DNA of 45,895 bases, taken from NCBI GenBank assembly GCA_029257335.1, contig JARIBV010000122.1, forward strand, positions 1 through 45,895. Direction: 5' to 3'. Positions 1 to 8,046 of the stretch are shown piece by piece. The number at the start of each line of letters is the position of its first letter. Position 1 is the stretch's first letter. Source of the stretch: Faecousia sp. (GTDB lineage: Bacteria; Bacillota; Clostridia; Oscillospirales; Oscillospiraceae). The notes beneath the pieces are model-generated. The model did no database searches, had not been told where the DNA came from, and saw nothing but the letters and a program-made list of their open reading frames with translations. The position numbers and the translations under genes are program-made.

Positions 1-40
1 AAAGGAAAATGTCATACATCTTGCACTTTGGTCATACCAC

Positions 41-58
41 TTGCGTGATGTAATACAA
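41..58. promoter_or_regulatory. imperfect palindrome (candidate operator) upstream of buk
   Basis: The 18-mer TTGCGTGATGTAATACAA has four of six base pairs of a dyad around the centre GATGTA. It lies 27 nt before the buk start codon. It is the near twin of the perfect palindrome at 18275-18292, and with flanking bases the two match at 20 of 24 positions. A TACAAT that could serve as -10 lies at 54-59, but no convincing -35 is visible. The arm spacing is compatible with Rex-type or Crp/Fnr-type sites; which protein binds it is unknown. Confidence 0.5.
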
Positions 59-85
59 TGAAATTTGAGCATTGGGAGGATTTTT

Positions 86-1141
86 ATGAAGATTCTGGTC
101 CTGAACCCCGGCGCAACATCGACAAAAATTTCCATCTTTGAAGAGGAAGAAGAAATCTTCAAGACCAACATTGTGCACAGTGCGGAGGATTTGGCTCCCT
201 ATGTTCATATCATTGATCAGGGCCCCTACCGTAAGGAACTGATTCTGAAAACCATTCAGGATGCAGGCTATCAGATGTCCGACTTTAATGCTGTCTGTGG
301 TCGTGGTGGACTTCTGCACCACATTCCCTCCGGTACATATGCCATTTCTGACAAGGTCATTGCCGACGTAAAAGACCCTCCTTATGGCGAGCATGCCTCT
401 AATCTGGGCGTGCTGCTGGCCAAGGAGCTGGGGGATCTGGCCGGACTTCCCTCCTTCTTTGTGGACCCTGTGTGTGTGGATGAAATGAGCGAAGTGGCCC
501 ATGTGTCTGGTTTTAAGGGAATGCAAAGAGAGTCCTTCTTCCATGCACTGAATCAGAAGTCCATTGCCCGGAAGGCTGCGAAGATTCTGGGAAAGCCCTA
601 TGAAGAGTGCCGTATGATCGTAGTTCATATGGGCGGCGGCGTTTCCGTAGCAGCCCATGAAAATGGTCTGTGTGTGGATGTATACAATGTGAAGGATGAG
701 GGTGCCTTCGGTATGGACCGTGGCGGCAGCCTCCCTGTCAATGCTGTTATCAATCTGTGCTTCTCTGGCCTTACCAAGAAGGAAGTAAAAAAGAAACTGG
801 GAGTGGAGGCCGGTGCCTACTCCTATGTGGGAACCAAGGACTTCCGTGAGGTTCAGCGTAAAGCACTGGAAGAAAATGATCCTGATTGCCGCCTGGTCTT
901 TGATGCCATGGCATATCAGCTGTCCAAGGACATCGGCGCTATGGCCGCTGTTCTGAGATTTAAGGTAGATGCCATCGTGTACACCGGCGGTATGGCCTAT
1001 TCCGATCCTCTGACGGAAGCGATCACCGGCTATGTGGGAGATTTGGCACCTGTGATTCGCCTGCCCGGCGAAGAGGAGATGCGCTCTTTAGCGGAAGGTG
1101 CCCTCCGGGTTCTCCATGGAGAGCGTGCCAAGGTTTACTAA
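86..1141 (+). CDS. buk: butyrate kinase (acyl kinase)
   Basis: Transfers the phosphoryl group of butyryl-phosphate, or related acyl-phosphates, to ADP, giving the free acid and ATP in the cytoplasm. The 351-residue product has the acetokinase-family N-terminal motif NPGATSTKISI and the central glycine-rich motif VVHMGGGVSVAAHENG, and its length matches butyrate kinases. The ATG at 86 was chosen over an upstream in-frame TTG (65) because GGGAGGA at 74-80 sits 5 nt before it and the protein then starts MKILVLNPG. It is followed 18 nt later by ptb. Gene order is buk-ptb, the reverse of the classical clostridial ptb-buk. With iorAB and an aminotransferase downstream, the real substrate may be a branched or aryl acyl-phosphate rather than only butyryl-phosphate; that part is inference. 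Confidence 0.92.
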   Translation: MKILVLNPGATSTKISIFEEEEEIFKTNIVHSAEDLAPYVHIIDQGPYRKELILKTIQDAGYQMSDFNAVCGRGGLLHHIPSGTYAISDKVIADVKDPPYGEHASNLGVLLAKELGDLAGLPSFFVDPVCVDEMSEVAHVSGFKGMQRESFFHALNQKSIARKAAKILGKPYEECRMIVVHMGGGVSVAAHENGLCVDVYNVKDEGAFGMDRGGSLPVNAVINLCFSGLTKKEVKKKLGVEAGAYSYVGTKDFREVQRKALEENDPDCRLVFDAMAYQLSKDIGAMAAVLRFKVDAIVYTGGMAYSDPLTEAITGYVGDLAPVIRLPGEEEMRSLAEGALRVLHGERAKVY

Positions 1142-1159
1142 TTTAGGAGGTAATTAACT

Positions 1160-2065
1160 ATGATGAACACAATTTCCTCTATTCTGGCTGCGGCTGCCGC
1201 TGCACCGGAAAAAAGAACCATTGCGGTTGCTGCCGCCCACGATGAGGATGTCCTCACCGCCGTGGCTGAGGCCCGGAAGGCCGGCATTGCCGAGGCAGTG
1301 CTGACCGGTAACGGAGAGAAAATCCGTGAGATTCTGAAGTCTCTGGGGGAGAATCCCGAAAACTACACCATCTGTGAAGGGGAAACTGCCGCAGAGTGTG
1401 CCGCTCTGGCCGTAAAAGCCGTCCGGGATGGCAAGGCCAACTTCCTGATGAAGGGCCTGCTGGGGACCGGCGACTTGATGCGCGCCGTCATTGACCGTGA
1501 AAACGGTCTGCGTACCGGCAGACTCATCAGCCATGTGATGCTCTATGAGGTCCCCGGCTACAAGATGCTCGCTCTGTCCGACGGCGGTATGAATACCTTC
1601 CCCGATCTGGATAAGAAGGCGGAAATTCTGGAAAATGCAGCCCGGGTTCTGAAGGCGCTGGGCTACGAGTCCATGAATGCGGCCTGTGTCTGCGGTGCAG
1701 AGGTGGTAAATCCCAAAGTGCAGTCCACGCTGGATGCAAAGGCACTCACTGAAATGACCGATCGCTGGGCTCCCTATCATATGCAGGTCTGCGGCCCTGT
1801 GGGGCTGGACCTGGCCGTCAGCACTGCTGCCTGCCACCACAAGGGCTATGAGGCTCCCGGTGCCGGGGAGGCCGATATCCTGCTGGTTCCTACCTATGAG
1901 GTGGGCAACGGCATCGGTAAGGCTCTGGGCCTGTTTGCAGGTGCCAGGAATGCAGGCATTATCCTGGGTGCAAAGGTGCCCATTGTTCTGGTTTCCCGTG
2001 CAGACTCCGCAGAGAGTAAGCTGGCCTCCATCGCTTTGGGTGCAGTAACAGCGGGAAAGGTATAA
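1160..2065 (+). CDS. ptb: phosphate butyryltransferase / phosphate acyltransferase
   Basis: Exchanges CoA for phosphate on butyryl-CoA or a similar acyl-CoA, feeding the acyl-phosphate to Buk. The 301-residue protein fits the short phosphate acetyl/butyryltransferase family: an N-terminal AVAAAHDEDVLTAV segment, the central NFLMKGLLGTGDLMRAV region, and a C-terminal GARNAGIILGAKVPIVLVSRAD block. AGGAGG at 1145-1150 is 9 nt before the ATG; a second in-frame ATG follows at once (1163). It is the second gene of the buk-ptb-iorAB-aminotransferase run. About 90 nt separate it from iorA; that gap holds a small GGGC/GCCC hairpin but no T-tract, so read-through is likely. Confidence 0.9.
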   Translation: MMNTISSILAAAAAAPEKRTIAVAAAHDEDVLTAVAEARKAGIAEAVLTGNGEKIREILKSLGENPENYTICEGETAAECAALAVKAVRDGKANFLMKGLLGTGDLMRAVIDRENGLRTGRLISHVMLYEVPGYKMLALSDGGMNTFPDLDKKAEILENAARVLKALGYESMNAACVCGAEVVNPKVQSTLDAKALTEMTDRWAPYHMQVCGPVGLDLAVSTAACHHKGYEAPGAGEADILLVPTYEVGNGIGKALGLFAGARNAGIILGAKVPIVLVSRADSAESKLASIALGAVTAGKV

Positions 2066-2154
2066 AAAGACTGTCTGGGCAAAGGCCCGAAAGATACATC
2101 CGTTTTATATTGCAAACAATCAACATATCATTTTCTTGAAAGGTGGGATTCTCC

Positions 2155-3903
2155 ATGAAACACTTGCTCTCCGGCAATGAAGCCGCGGCAAGAGGCGCCT
2201 ACGAAGGAGGCGTCAAGGTGTGCTCTGCTTATCCCGGCACACCCAGTACGGAAATCTTTGAAAATCTGCCCCAGTACAAGGATAGCTTGTACTGCGAGTG
2301 GGCGCCCAATGAAAAGGTAGCCACTGAGGTTGCCATCGGTGCGGCTCTGGGCGGCGTGCGCAGCCTGACTGCCATGAAACATGTTGGCGTCAATGTTGCA
2401 GCGGACCCCATTTTCACCGCTGCTTACAACGGTGTAGATAAGGGCTTCGTTATTGTCTCCGCTGACGATCCTTCCATGCACTCTTCTCAGAACGAGCAGG
2501 ACAACCGGCATTATGCCCGTGCCGCCCGTCTGCCCATGGTGGAGCCTTCCGACTCTCAGGAGTGCCTGGACTACATGAAGGCTGCTTTTGAGTTGTCCGA
2601 GAAATGGCGGATCCCCGTTTTGTACAGAGTGACCACCCGTGTGTGCCATTCCAAGAGCCTGGTTGAGTTTTCTGACCGCCAGGAGGCTTCCTACGAGCCT
2701 TTCGTCCGCAATGTGGCTACCCGTGTCAGCACCCCTGCCAACGCCTATCGGAACCACGCTACTGTGGAAAAGAAGATGGAAGAGATGGCAGAGTACGGCA
2801 ACACCTGCCCTCTGAACAAGGTGGAAATGGCTGACACCAAGATCGGTGTTATCACTGCCGGTATCGCCTATCAGTACGCCAAGGAGGCCTTCCCCGAGGG
2901 GACTTCCTTCCTGAAGCTGGGCCTCACCAACCCCATGCCCATGGGCCTTGTAAAGGACTTTGCTTCCAAGGTGGAGAAGCTCTATGTCATTGAAGAGCTG
3001 GATCCCTTTATGGAAGAGCAGATCAAGGCTGCCGGTATCCAGTGCGTAGGCAAAGAGCTTACCGGTCTGCTGTACGAACTGAATCCTCAGCTTCTCAAGG
3101 AGCGGCTGTTCAATGAGAAGCCCGCTACCAAGTCCGTAGCCGTGAACCCCGTGCCTCGTCCTCCTGTGCTGTGCCCCGGCTGTCCCCACAGAGGCTTCTT
3201 CTACACCATGTCCAAGAATAAGAACTTCGTGGTGGGCGGTGATATCGGCTGCTACACGCTGGGCTGTGCGGCTCCTCTGAACGCACTGGACTCCGTTGTC
3301 TGCATGGGCGGTGGCTTCACTGTGGCCATGGGTATGAGCAAGGCATTTGAGATTGCAGGCGAGACGAAAAAGAAGGTCTTCGGCGTGGTTGGTGACTCCA
3401 CCTTCTTCCACTCCGGCATGACCGGCGCAGCTGAGATCATCTATAACAAGGGCAACATGATTCCTGTGGTTCTGGACAACTCCATTACCGGCATGACCGG
3501 ACACCAGGATAACCCCGGCTCCGGCTACACCCTGCAGGGTGATATTGCTGAGGCCATCAAGATTGAAGATGTTCTGAAGTCTCTGGGCTATCAGAATGTA
3601 ATTATCGTGGATCCTCAGGATCTGAAGGCCATGCAGAAGGCTGTTGACGATGCTCTGGCCTCTACCGTTCCTGCTGCCATTATTACCCGCCGTCCCTGCC
3701 TGCTGATTAAGCGGATCAAGCACGACATTGGCCAGTGCGTTGTGGATACAGATAAGTGCATTGGCTGTAAGAAGTGCCTGAAGGTGGGCTGCCCTGCTGT
3801 CATGATGAAGGACGGCAAGAGCTCCATTGACCCCACCCTCTGCGTAGGCTGTACCGTCTGTGCCCAGGTTTGCCCTGTGGGTGCCATTTCCAGAAAGGAG
3901 TAA
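2155..3903 (+). CDS. iorA: indolepyruvate ferredoxin oxidoreductase, alpha subunit
   Basis: Thiamine-diphosphate subunit of the oxygen-sensitive IorAB enzyme, which oxidatively decarboxylates aryl- (or other) 2-oxoacids to acyl-CoA, CO2 and reduced ferredoxin. The 582 residues hold the N-terminal Pyr domain (LLSGNEAAARGAYEGG, with the NEKVATEVAIGAALGG segment), a TPP-binding domain (CPGCPHRGFFY, GGDIGCYTLG, GDSTFFHSGMTG), and a C-terminal 2[4Fe-4S] ferredoxin domain starting at C535 (CIGCKKC and CVGCTVCAQVCPVGA). The start at 2155 follows AAAGGTGGG; an in-frame codon 12 nt earlier lacks an SD. iorB begins 4 nt after the stop. Placement after ptb and buk suggests the acyl-CoA formed is cashed in for ATP. 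Confidence 0.92.
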   Translation: MKHLLSGNEAAARGAYEGGVKVCSAYPGTPSTEIFENLPQYKDSLYCEWAPNEKVATEVAIGAALGGVRSLTAMKHVGVNVAADPIFTAAYNGVDKGFVIVSADDPSMHSSQNEQDNRHYARAARLPMVEPSDSQECLDYMKAAFELSEKWRIPVLYRVTTRVCHSKSLVEFSDRQEASYEPFVRNVATRVSTPANAYRNHATVEKKMEEMAEYGNTCPLNKVEMADTKIGVITAGIAYQYAKEAFPEGTSFLKLGLTNPMPMGLVKDFASKVEKLYVIEELDPFMEEQIKAAGIQCVGKELTGLLYELNPQLLKERLFNEKPATKSVAVNPVPRPPVLCPGCPHRGFFYTMSKNKNFVVGGDIGCYTLGCAAPLNALDSVVCMGGGFTVAMGMSKAFEIAGETKKKVFGVVGDSTFFHSGMTGAAEIIYNKGNMIPVVLDNSITGMTGHQDNPGSGYTLQGDIAEAIKIEDVLKSLGYQNVIIVDPQDLKAMQKAVDDALASTVPAAIITRRPCLLIKRIKHDIGQCVVDTDKCIGCKKCLKVGCPAVMMKDGKSSIDPTLCVGCTVCAQVCPVGAISRKE

Positions 3904-3907
3904 GACA

Positions 3908-4492
3908 ATGAGCGAAGTAAAGAGTATTCTCCTTGTGGGCGTTGGCGGTCAGGGTGCCATTCTGACAGCTAAGGTCCTGGTCAACGGTCTGATGAAGGCC
4001 GGATATGATGTAAAGATGTCCGAGGTCCACGGCATGAGCCAGAGAGGTGGCTCTGTCTCTACCCAGGTTCGCTGGGGCGAGAAGGTCTATTCCCCCCTGA
4101 TTGGCGATGGTGCCGCCGACTACATGGTAGCCTTCGAAAAGATGGAGGCTGTTCGCTATGCCAACTTCCTGAAGCCCGAGGGCGTGGCTGTCATCAATGA
4201 CTATGAGATTGCCTCTGCCACCACCGCTTCCGGCCAGTTCCAGTATCCCGAGGGATGCCTGGAGGCCATGCAGAACACCTTTAAGACCTTCCCGCTGAAG
4301 GCCGGTGAAATTGCCATGAGCCTGGGCAACCCCAAGTGCATGAATATCGTGCTGTTCGGTGCTCTGACCCATGTGCTGGGCCTGGAGCAGATCGACTGGG
4401 AGACCGTTATCCGTGAGACGGTTCCTGCTAAGTTCCTGGATCTCAACCTGCGTGCATACCATGCCGGTTTGGAGGCAGCGAAGGCCGTTTAA
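3908..4492 (+). CDS. iorB: indolepyruvate ferredoxin oxidoreductase, beta subunit
   Basis: Gamma-type subunit partner of IorA. The 194-residue product opens with ILLVGVGGQGAILTAKVL, the typical nucleotide-binding-like start of pyruvate/ketoisovalerate oxidoreductase gamma domains, and has SEVHGMSQRGGSVSTQVRWG, also family-typical. The ATG at 3908 has AAAGGAG 7 nt upstream and follows the iorA stop by 4 nt, so the subunits are probably translated in balance. An in-frame upstream codon at 3860 would lie inside iorA and was rejected. An 11-bp GC-rich hairpin (4508-4535) follows the stop. Confidence 0.9.
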   Translation: MSEVKSILLVGVGGQGAILTAKVLVNGLMKAGYDVKMSEVHGMSQRGGSVSTQVRWGEKVYSPLIGDGAADYMVAFEKMEAVRYANFLKPEGVAVINDYEIASATTASGQFQYPEGCLEAMQNTFKTFPLKAGEIAMSLGNPKCMNIVLFGALTHVLGLEQIDWETVIRETVPAKFLDLNLRAYHAGLEAAKAV

Positions 4493-4507
4493 TCGAAAAA
4501 GCTATTT

Positions 4508-4535
4508 CTGGGGCGGGCATGCCAGCCCGCCCCAG
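4508..4535 (+). other. intercistronic GC hairpin without T-tract
   Basis: A perfect 11-bp stem (CTGGGGCGGGC paired with GCCCGCCCCAG, loop ATGCCA) lies between iorB and the aminotransferase gene. It is followed by TACTCTAAC, not a run of T. It is therefore more likely an mRNA-stability or processing hairpin that sets relative expression than a full intrinsic terminator. Confidence 0.6.
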
Positions 4536-4561
4536 TACTCTAACTTAGGAGGTATTTATTT

Positions 4562-5749
4562 ATGGTTTCTAAAGAAATGTGGGCCCTTGGTGCCAACCGT
4601 TCTGTCATCCGTGACCTGTTCGAGTACGGCCTAAAGCAGGCTGCAATCGTAGGCCCTGAGAATGTCTTTGACTACTCCCTGGGCAATCCCTCCATTCCGT
4701 CCCCTGATGCCGTGAATGACTCCATTCGTGCCATTCTGGATGATACTGACAGCATCAAAGTCCATGGCTACACCTCTGCCGTCGGTGATGTCGAAACGCG
4801 GAAGGCCATTGCAGACGATCTAAACGATCGCTACAATGCCGGCATTCGTCCCGAGAATCTGTTTATTTGCTGCGGCGCAGCTCCCGGCCTCATTGCCATT
4901 ATGCGAGCTCTGGCTGCCACCAAGGAAGCAGAATTTGTGGCAATCGCTCCCTATTTCCCGGAGTATAAGCCGTTTGCCACCTGTGCAGGGGGAAAGCTGG
5001 TTGTGGTTCCCGCAGATACGGAGCATTTTCAGATTGATCTGAAGGCTTTGGAGGCTGCAATTACCCCCAATACCCAGGCGGTCATTGTGAACTCCCCCAA
5101 TAATCCTACCGGTACGGTCTACACGGCTGAGACCATCACCGCTCTGGGTCAGCTTCTGACCCGGAAGGGAGAGGAATATGGTCATCCCATCTACATTCTG
5201 GCGGACGAGCCTTATCGTGAGCTGGTGTATGATGGCGTGGAGGTTTCCTTCATCCCCAATCTGTATAAGAATACCATTGTGTGCTATTCTTACTCCAAGT
5301 CCCTGTCTCTGCCCGGCGAGCGTATCGGTTACATCTGCGTTCCCGATTCCTGCCAGGACAGCCAGGAGCTTTATGCAGCCGTGGCAGGTGCAGCCCGTGC
5401 CGGCGGCCATGTCTGTGCTCCTTCTTTGTGGCAGAAGGTGATTGCACGGTGCGCACATTTGCGTCCCGACCTGGCTGCCTATGACAAGAATCGTAAGGCT
5501 CTGCAGGAAGGCCTCACCAAGATGGGATATTCAATGGCCAGCCCCGATGGCGCGTTCTATCTGTTTGTCAAGGCTCCCAACGGCGACGATATGGCCTTCT
5601 CTGAGATGGCAAAGGCCAAGAATCTGCTGGTGGTTCCCGGTACCGGTTTCGGCTGCCCCGGTTGGTTCCGGATCTGCTATTGTGTCTCTTATGATATGAT
5701 TATGAGAAGTCTGCCGGTCTTTGCTGAGCTTATGGAGCAGAGTAAGTAA
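4562..5749 (+). CDS. class I/II pyridoxal-phosphate aminotransferase
   Basis: Moves the amino group from an amino acid to a 2-oxoacid using PLP. The 395-residue protein has fold-type I landmarks: NSPNNPTGTVY, the ADEPYREL segment, and the Schiff-base lysine K246 within YSYSKSLSLPGERIGY. TAGGAGGT at 4546-4553 lies about 8 nt before the ATG. The exact substrate cannot be read from sequence. Its place as last gene after iorAB fits an enzyme supplying 2-oxoacids (for example aryl pyruvates from aromatic amino acids) to IorAB. Aspartate- or alanine-type activity is the alternative. The run ends in a stem-loop at 5757-5788. Confidence 0.85.
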   Translation: MVSKEMWALGANRSVIRDLFEYGLKQAAIVGPENVFDYSLGNPSIPSPDAVNDSIRAILDDTDSIKVHGYTSAVGDVETRKAIADDLNDRYNAGIRPENLFICCGAAPGLIAIMRALAATKEAEFVAIAPYFPEYKPFATCAGGKLVVVPADTEHFQIDLKALEAAITPNTQAVIVNSPNNPTGTVYTAETITALGQLLTRKGEEYGHPIYILADEPYRELVYDGVEVSFIPNLYKNTIVCYSYSKSLSLPGERIGYICVPDSCQDSQELYAAVAGAARAGGHVCAPSLWQKVIARCAHLRPDLAAYDKNRKALQEGLTKMGYSMASPDGAFYLFVKAPNGDDMAFSEMAKAKNLLVVPGTGFGCPGWFRICYCVSYDMIMRSLPVFAELMEQSK

Positions 5750-5756
5750 ATGATTT

Positions 5757-5788
5757 TGGGCTGCCTCGCCATTCAGCGGGGCAGCCCA
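5757..5788 (+). terminator. terminator of the buk-aminotransferase run
   Basis: A 13-bp stem (TGGGCTGCCTCGC with GCGGGGCAGCCCA, one G-T pair; loop CATTCA) starts 8 nt after the aminotransferase stop and is followed by TTGTTGTG. The T-tract is short, but a second hairpin follows within 20 nt. Confidence 0.6.
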
Positions 5789-5802
5789 TTGTTGTGCAGC
5801 AG

Positions 5803-5858
5803 TTGCAAGAAAAGGGTACGGTCTCAGAAAGATTGCCGAGGCCGTACCCTTTTTGCAA
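5803..5858. terminator. bidirectional terminator between convergent runs
   Basis: Long inverted repeat with outer TTGCAA arms and an inner GGGTACGG(T/C)CTC stem. A-rich and T-rich flanks (GAAAAGGG and CCCTTTTTGC) suit termination in both directions. It begins directly after the stop of rqcP on the - strand and serves the - strand nine-gene run, with a back-up role for the + strand run. Confidence 0.75.
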
Positions 5859-6098
5859 TTAAACTTCTTTATACATAGCGGCAGCATCGTCTTTGCGGAC
5901 GGTTTCTGCTACCATCAGGACCTCTACGGCCAGGGTGCGACCGCCCAGATTGATTTCCAGACGGTCTCCCACTTTTACATCATAGGAGGCCTTGACCACC
6001 CGGCCATTGACGCTGATTCGGCCATTGTCACAGGCTTCATTTGCAATGGTGCGGCGTTTGATCAGTCGGGAGACTTTTAAATATTTATCCAGACGCAT
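5859..6098 (-). CDS. rqcP: RqcP/YabO, S4-domain ribosome quality-control protein
   Basis: Small S4-domain RNA-binding protein. In Bacillus, RqcP works with RqcH on stalled 50S subunits carrying peptidyl-tRNA to add C-terminal alanine tails. The 79-residue product MRLDKYLKVSRLIKRRTIANEA… with GRISVNGRVVKASYDVKVGD is very close to YabO/RqcP in pattern and length. The start at 6098 follows AAAGGAG; an in-frame start nine codons upstream lacks a proper SD. It is the last gene of the - strand run, 29 nt after hup. The pairing with a YabM-like flippase gene recalls the yabM-yabN-yabO order of Bacillus. An Hsp15-type role is the alternative name for the same fold. Confidence 0.85.
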   Translation of the reverse strand: MRLDKYLKVSRLIKRRTIANEACDNGRISVNGRVVKASYDVKVGDRLEINLGGRTLAVEVLMVAETVRKDDAAAMYKEV

Positions 6099-6127
6099 GG
6101 GAGGAGCTCCTTTCTTTTGGAACAAGG

Positions 6128-6403
6128 TTATTCTGCCACTGCTTCTATGAGATCCTTTCCGGCTTTAAACTGAGGAATCCGGGCGGCGGGGATCTGGGCG
6201 GGTTCGCCGGTGGCGGGATTGCGGCCCATCCGGGCGCTGCGATTCTTGGTTTCAAAGGTGCCAAAGCCAACCAGCTGCACCTTATCTCCCTGAGAAAGAG
6301 CGGTGGCAATGGCCTCCAGCATGGCGTTGAGTGCCTTTTCGCTATTCTTTTTGGTAAGACCGGAGCCCTGGGCAATGGCGGATATCAATTCTGATTTATT
6401 CAT
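6128..6403 (-). CDS. hup: DNA-binding protein HU
   Basis: Histone-like dimeric nucleoid protein that bends DNA. The 91-residue sequence has the HU landmarks: MNKSELISAIA start, DKVQLVGFGTFE, the NPATGEP beta-arm tip, and IPQFKAGKDLIEAV at the end. The ATG lies 3 nt after the stop of the upstream flippase gene and only a weak SD (AAAAAGGCAG) is visible, so translational coupling is probable. High HU demand suggests an additional internal promoter, but I could not identify one. Confidence 0.95.
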   Translation of the reverse strand: MNKSELISAIAQGSGLTKKNSEKALNAMLEAIATALSQGDKVQLVGFGTFETKNRSARMGRNPATGEPAQIPAARIPQFKAGKDLIEAVAE

Positions 6404-6406
6404 AGC

Positions 6407-8017
6407 TTATTTACTGCCTTTTTGGCGAATTCTTAAAATGGCGGCAATCTTTTCACCTTTGGGAAGGAGCATACAGTCGTCATAGGTAATGACGTGCAGC
6501 ACCATAACCATGAAAACATAAACCACAGCGGCTGCAAGCATGGGCAGGGTACACTGAATCAGTGCGCTGCCGGTCATTCCGGCTGTCAGGGTCCATACAC
6601 CGAAGGTTACGGCACCCATGCACAGGCTGGCAAGGAAGGGTCGGAACAGGGTCTTGAGAATGTTGGGGCTGTCTTTGAGCACCAGACGCATGGCAAACAG
6701 ATTCAAAACCGTAATGGCCAGATAGCAGCACAGGGTTCCGACAGGGGCACCCTGAATGTTGATGGAAGGGTTGCTCACCAGAATATAGTTTACAACGACT
6801 TTGATAATGCCGCCTACAAACATATTGATGACGGGCAGGTACACATGCCCATGGGCCTGCATGATGGAGTTGGTAAGCAGCACGATGCTGTTGAACACGA
6901 CACACAGTCCCAAAACCGACAGAAGATTTGAGGCGATGGCCAGATTTTCTCCGGAGTATCCCCGCAGCAGTGCCATAATGGGCTGAGAAATGACAGCCAG
7001 ACCAACGGAGCAGGGCAGAGTAATCAGAGCCGTGACACGGATGGCGGATTCTTCGATGGCCTTGGCACCTGTGTGACGGCGCAGGGTGATCTGCTCCGTA
7101 ATGGCAGGCAGGACGCTGATGGTAATGGGGGTAATAAATGCGCAGGGAAGATTGAAAATGGTCTGCACAAAATTATAGATTCCCTTCAGTTCGTCGGCTT
7201 CACGCTGAAGAAAGCCGGCAGGGCCGGTGAGCTGTGCCATTACGACCTTGGCATCGATCAGGGTGATGATCTGCAGTCCGGCAGAGCCTACGGTGATGGG
7301 AATGGCGATTGCCAAAAGCTTTTTTGCGGTGGTGGCACGGGAGTAGAGGGCGCCGCCTTCCAGAGGAAAATCGTTCTTTTGACGGTGATAGGCATAGCTC
7401 ATATAGAGCACGGCCAAAAGGGCACCCAGAGTGACACCGAAAATGGCGCCGCCTGCTGCCAGACTGGTGTTTTTCCAGACCTTCATGACGAAGAAGGCCA
7501 AACCCAGACCTACAAACAGCTTGCAGATTGCCTCAATGATCTGACTGACGGAGGTAGGGCGCATATTACTCTGTCCCTGAAAGAAGCCACGCAGAGCCGA
7601 GGACTGGCACATAAGAATGGAAGCAGGACCCAACGCCGCAATGGCAGCCCAGGAATTGGGGGAGTTCATAAAGTTGGCCAGCTGGTGGCTGAAGCAGGTC
7701 ATTAAAATGGTACCTGCTGCCCCGAGGAACAGAAATATGTACCGGGCAACCTGATAGGTGCGTTTAATCTGACCGTAGTTGCCCAGACTGGCAGATTCCG
7801 CGATCATACGGCTTAGAGCCACAGGCAGACCGGCAGTAGAAATCATCAAAAGGACGGAGTAAATATCATAGGCGGTGTTGAAATAGCCAAACCCGGCATC
7901 GCCGATAATACTGCCCAGCGGGATCTTATACAGAGCACCGATGATTTTTACAACGATGGTCGCCGCAGCCAGGAGCGCTGCACCATGGAGGAAGCTTTGC
8001 TTTTTACTAGATGTCAA
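6407..8017 (-). CDS. SpoVB/YabM-type MOP-superfamily flippase
   Basis: Integral membrane polysaccharide or lipid-linked oligosaccharide transporter of the MOP (MurJ/SpoVB) superfamily. The 536-residue product is hydrophobic throughout with roughly 12-14 predicted membrane segments and begins with the family-typical FLHGAALLAAATIVVKIIGALYKIPLGSIIG… (shown in part). I call a TTG start at 8017 because AGAAGGA lies 6 nt upstream. Its neighbours hup and rqcP resemble the Bacillus yabM-yabO region. Its cargo could be a cell-wall or spore-cortex precursor; sequence alone cannot tell YabM from SpoVB. Confidence 0.85.
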   Translation of the reverse strand: MTSSKKQSFLHGAALLAAATIVVKIIGALYKIPLGSIIGDAGFGYFNTAYDIYSVLLMISTAGLPVALSRMIAESASLGNYGQIKRTYQVARYIFLFLGAAGTILMTCFSHQLANFMNSPNSWAAIAALGPASILMCQSSALRGFFQGQSNMRPTSVSQIIEAICKLFVGLGLAFFVMKVWKNTSLAAGGAIFGVTLGALLAVLYMSYAYHRQKNDFPLEGGALYSRATTAKKLLAIAIPITVGSAGLQIITLIDAKVVMAQLTGPAGFLQREADELKGIYNFVQTIFNLPCAFITPITISVLPAITEQITLRRHTGAKAIEESAIRVTALITLPCSVGLAVISQPIMALLRGYSGENLAIASNLLSVLGLCVVFNSIVLLTNSIMQAHGHVYLPVINMFVGGIIKVVVNYILVSNPSINIQGAPVGTLCCYLAITVLNLFAMRLVLKDSPNILKTLFRPFLASLCMGAVTFGVWTLTAGMTGSALIQCTLPMLAAAVVYVFMVMVLHVITYDDCMLLPKGEKIAAILRIRQKGSK

Positions 8018-8046
8018 GTAGAGTCCTTCTTTCTGATGAGGGGATG

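Noticed and set aside
2128..3723. A 531-codon - strand frame opposite iorA
   Set aside because: Histidine- and glycine-rich shadow of iorA without motifs.
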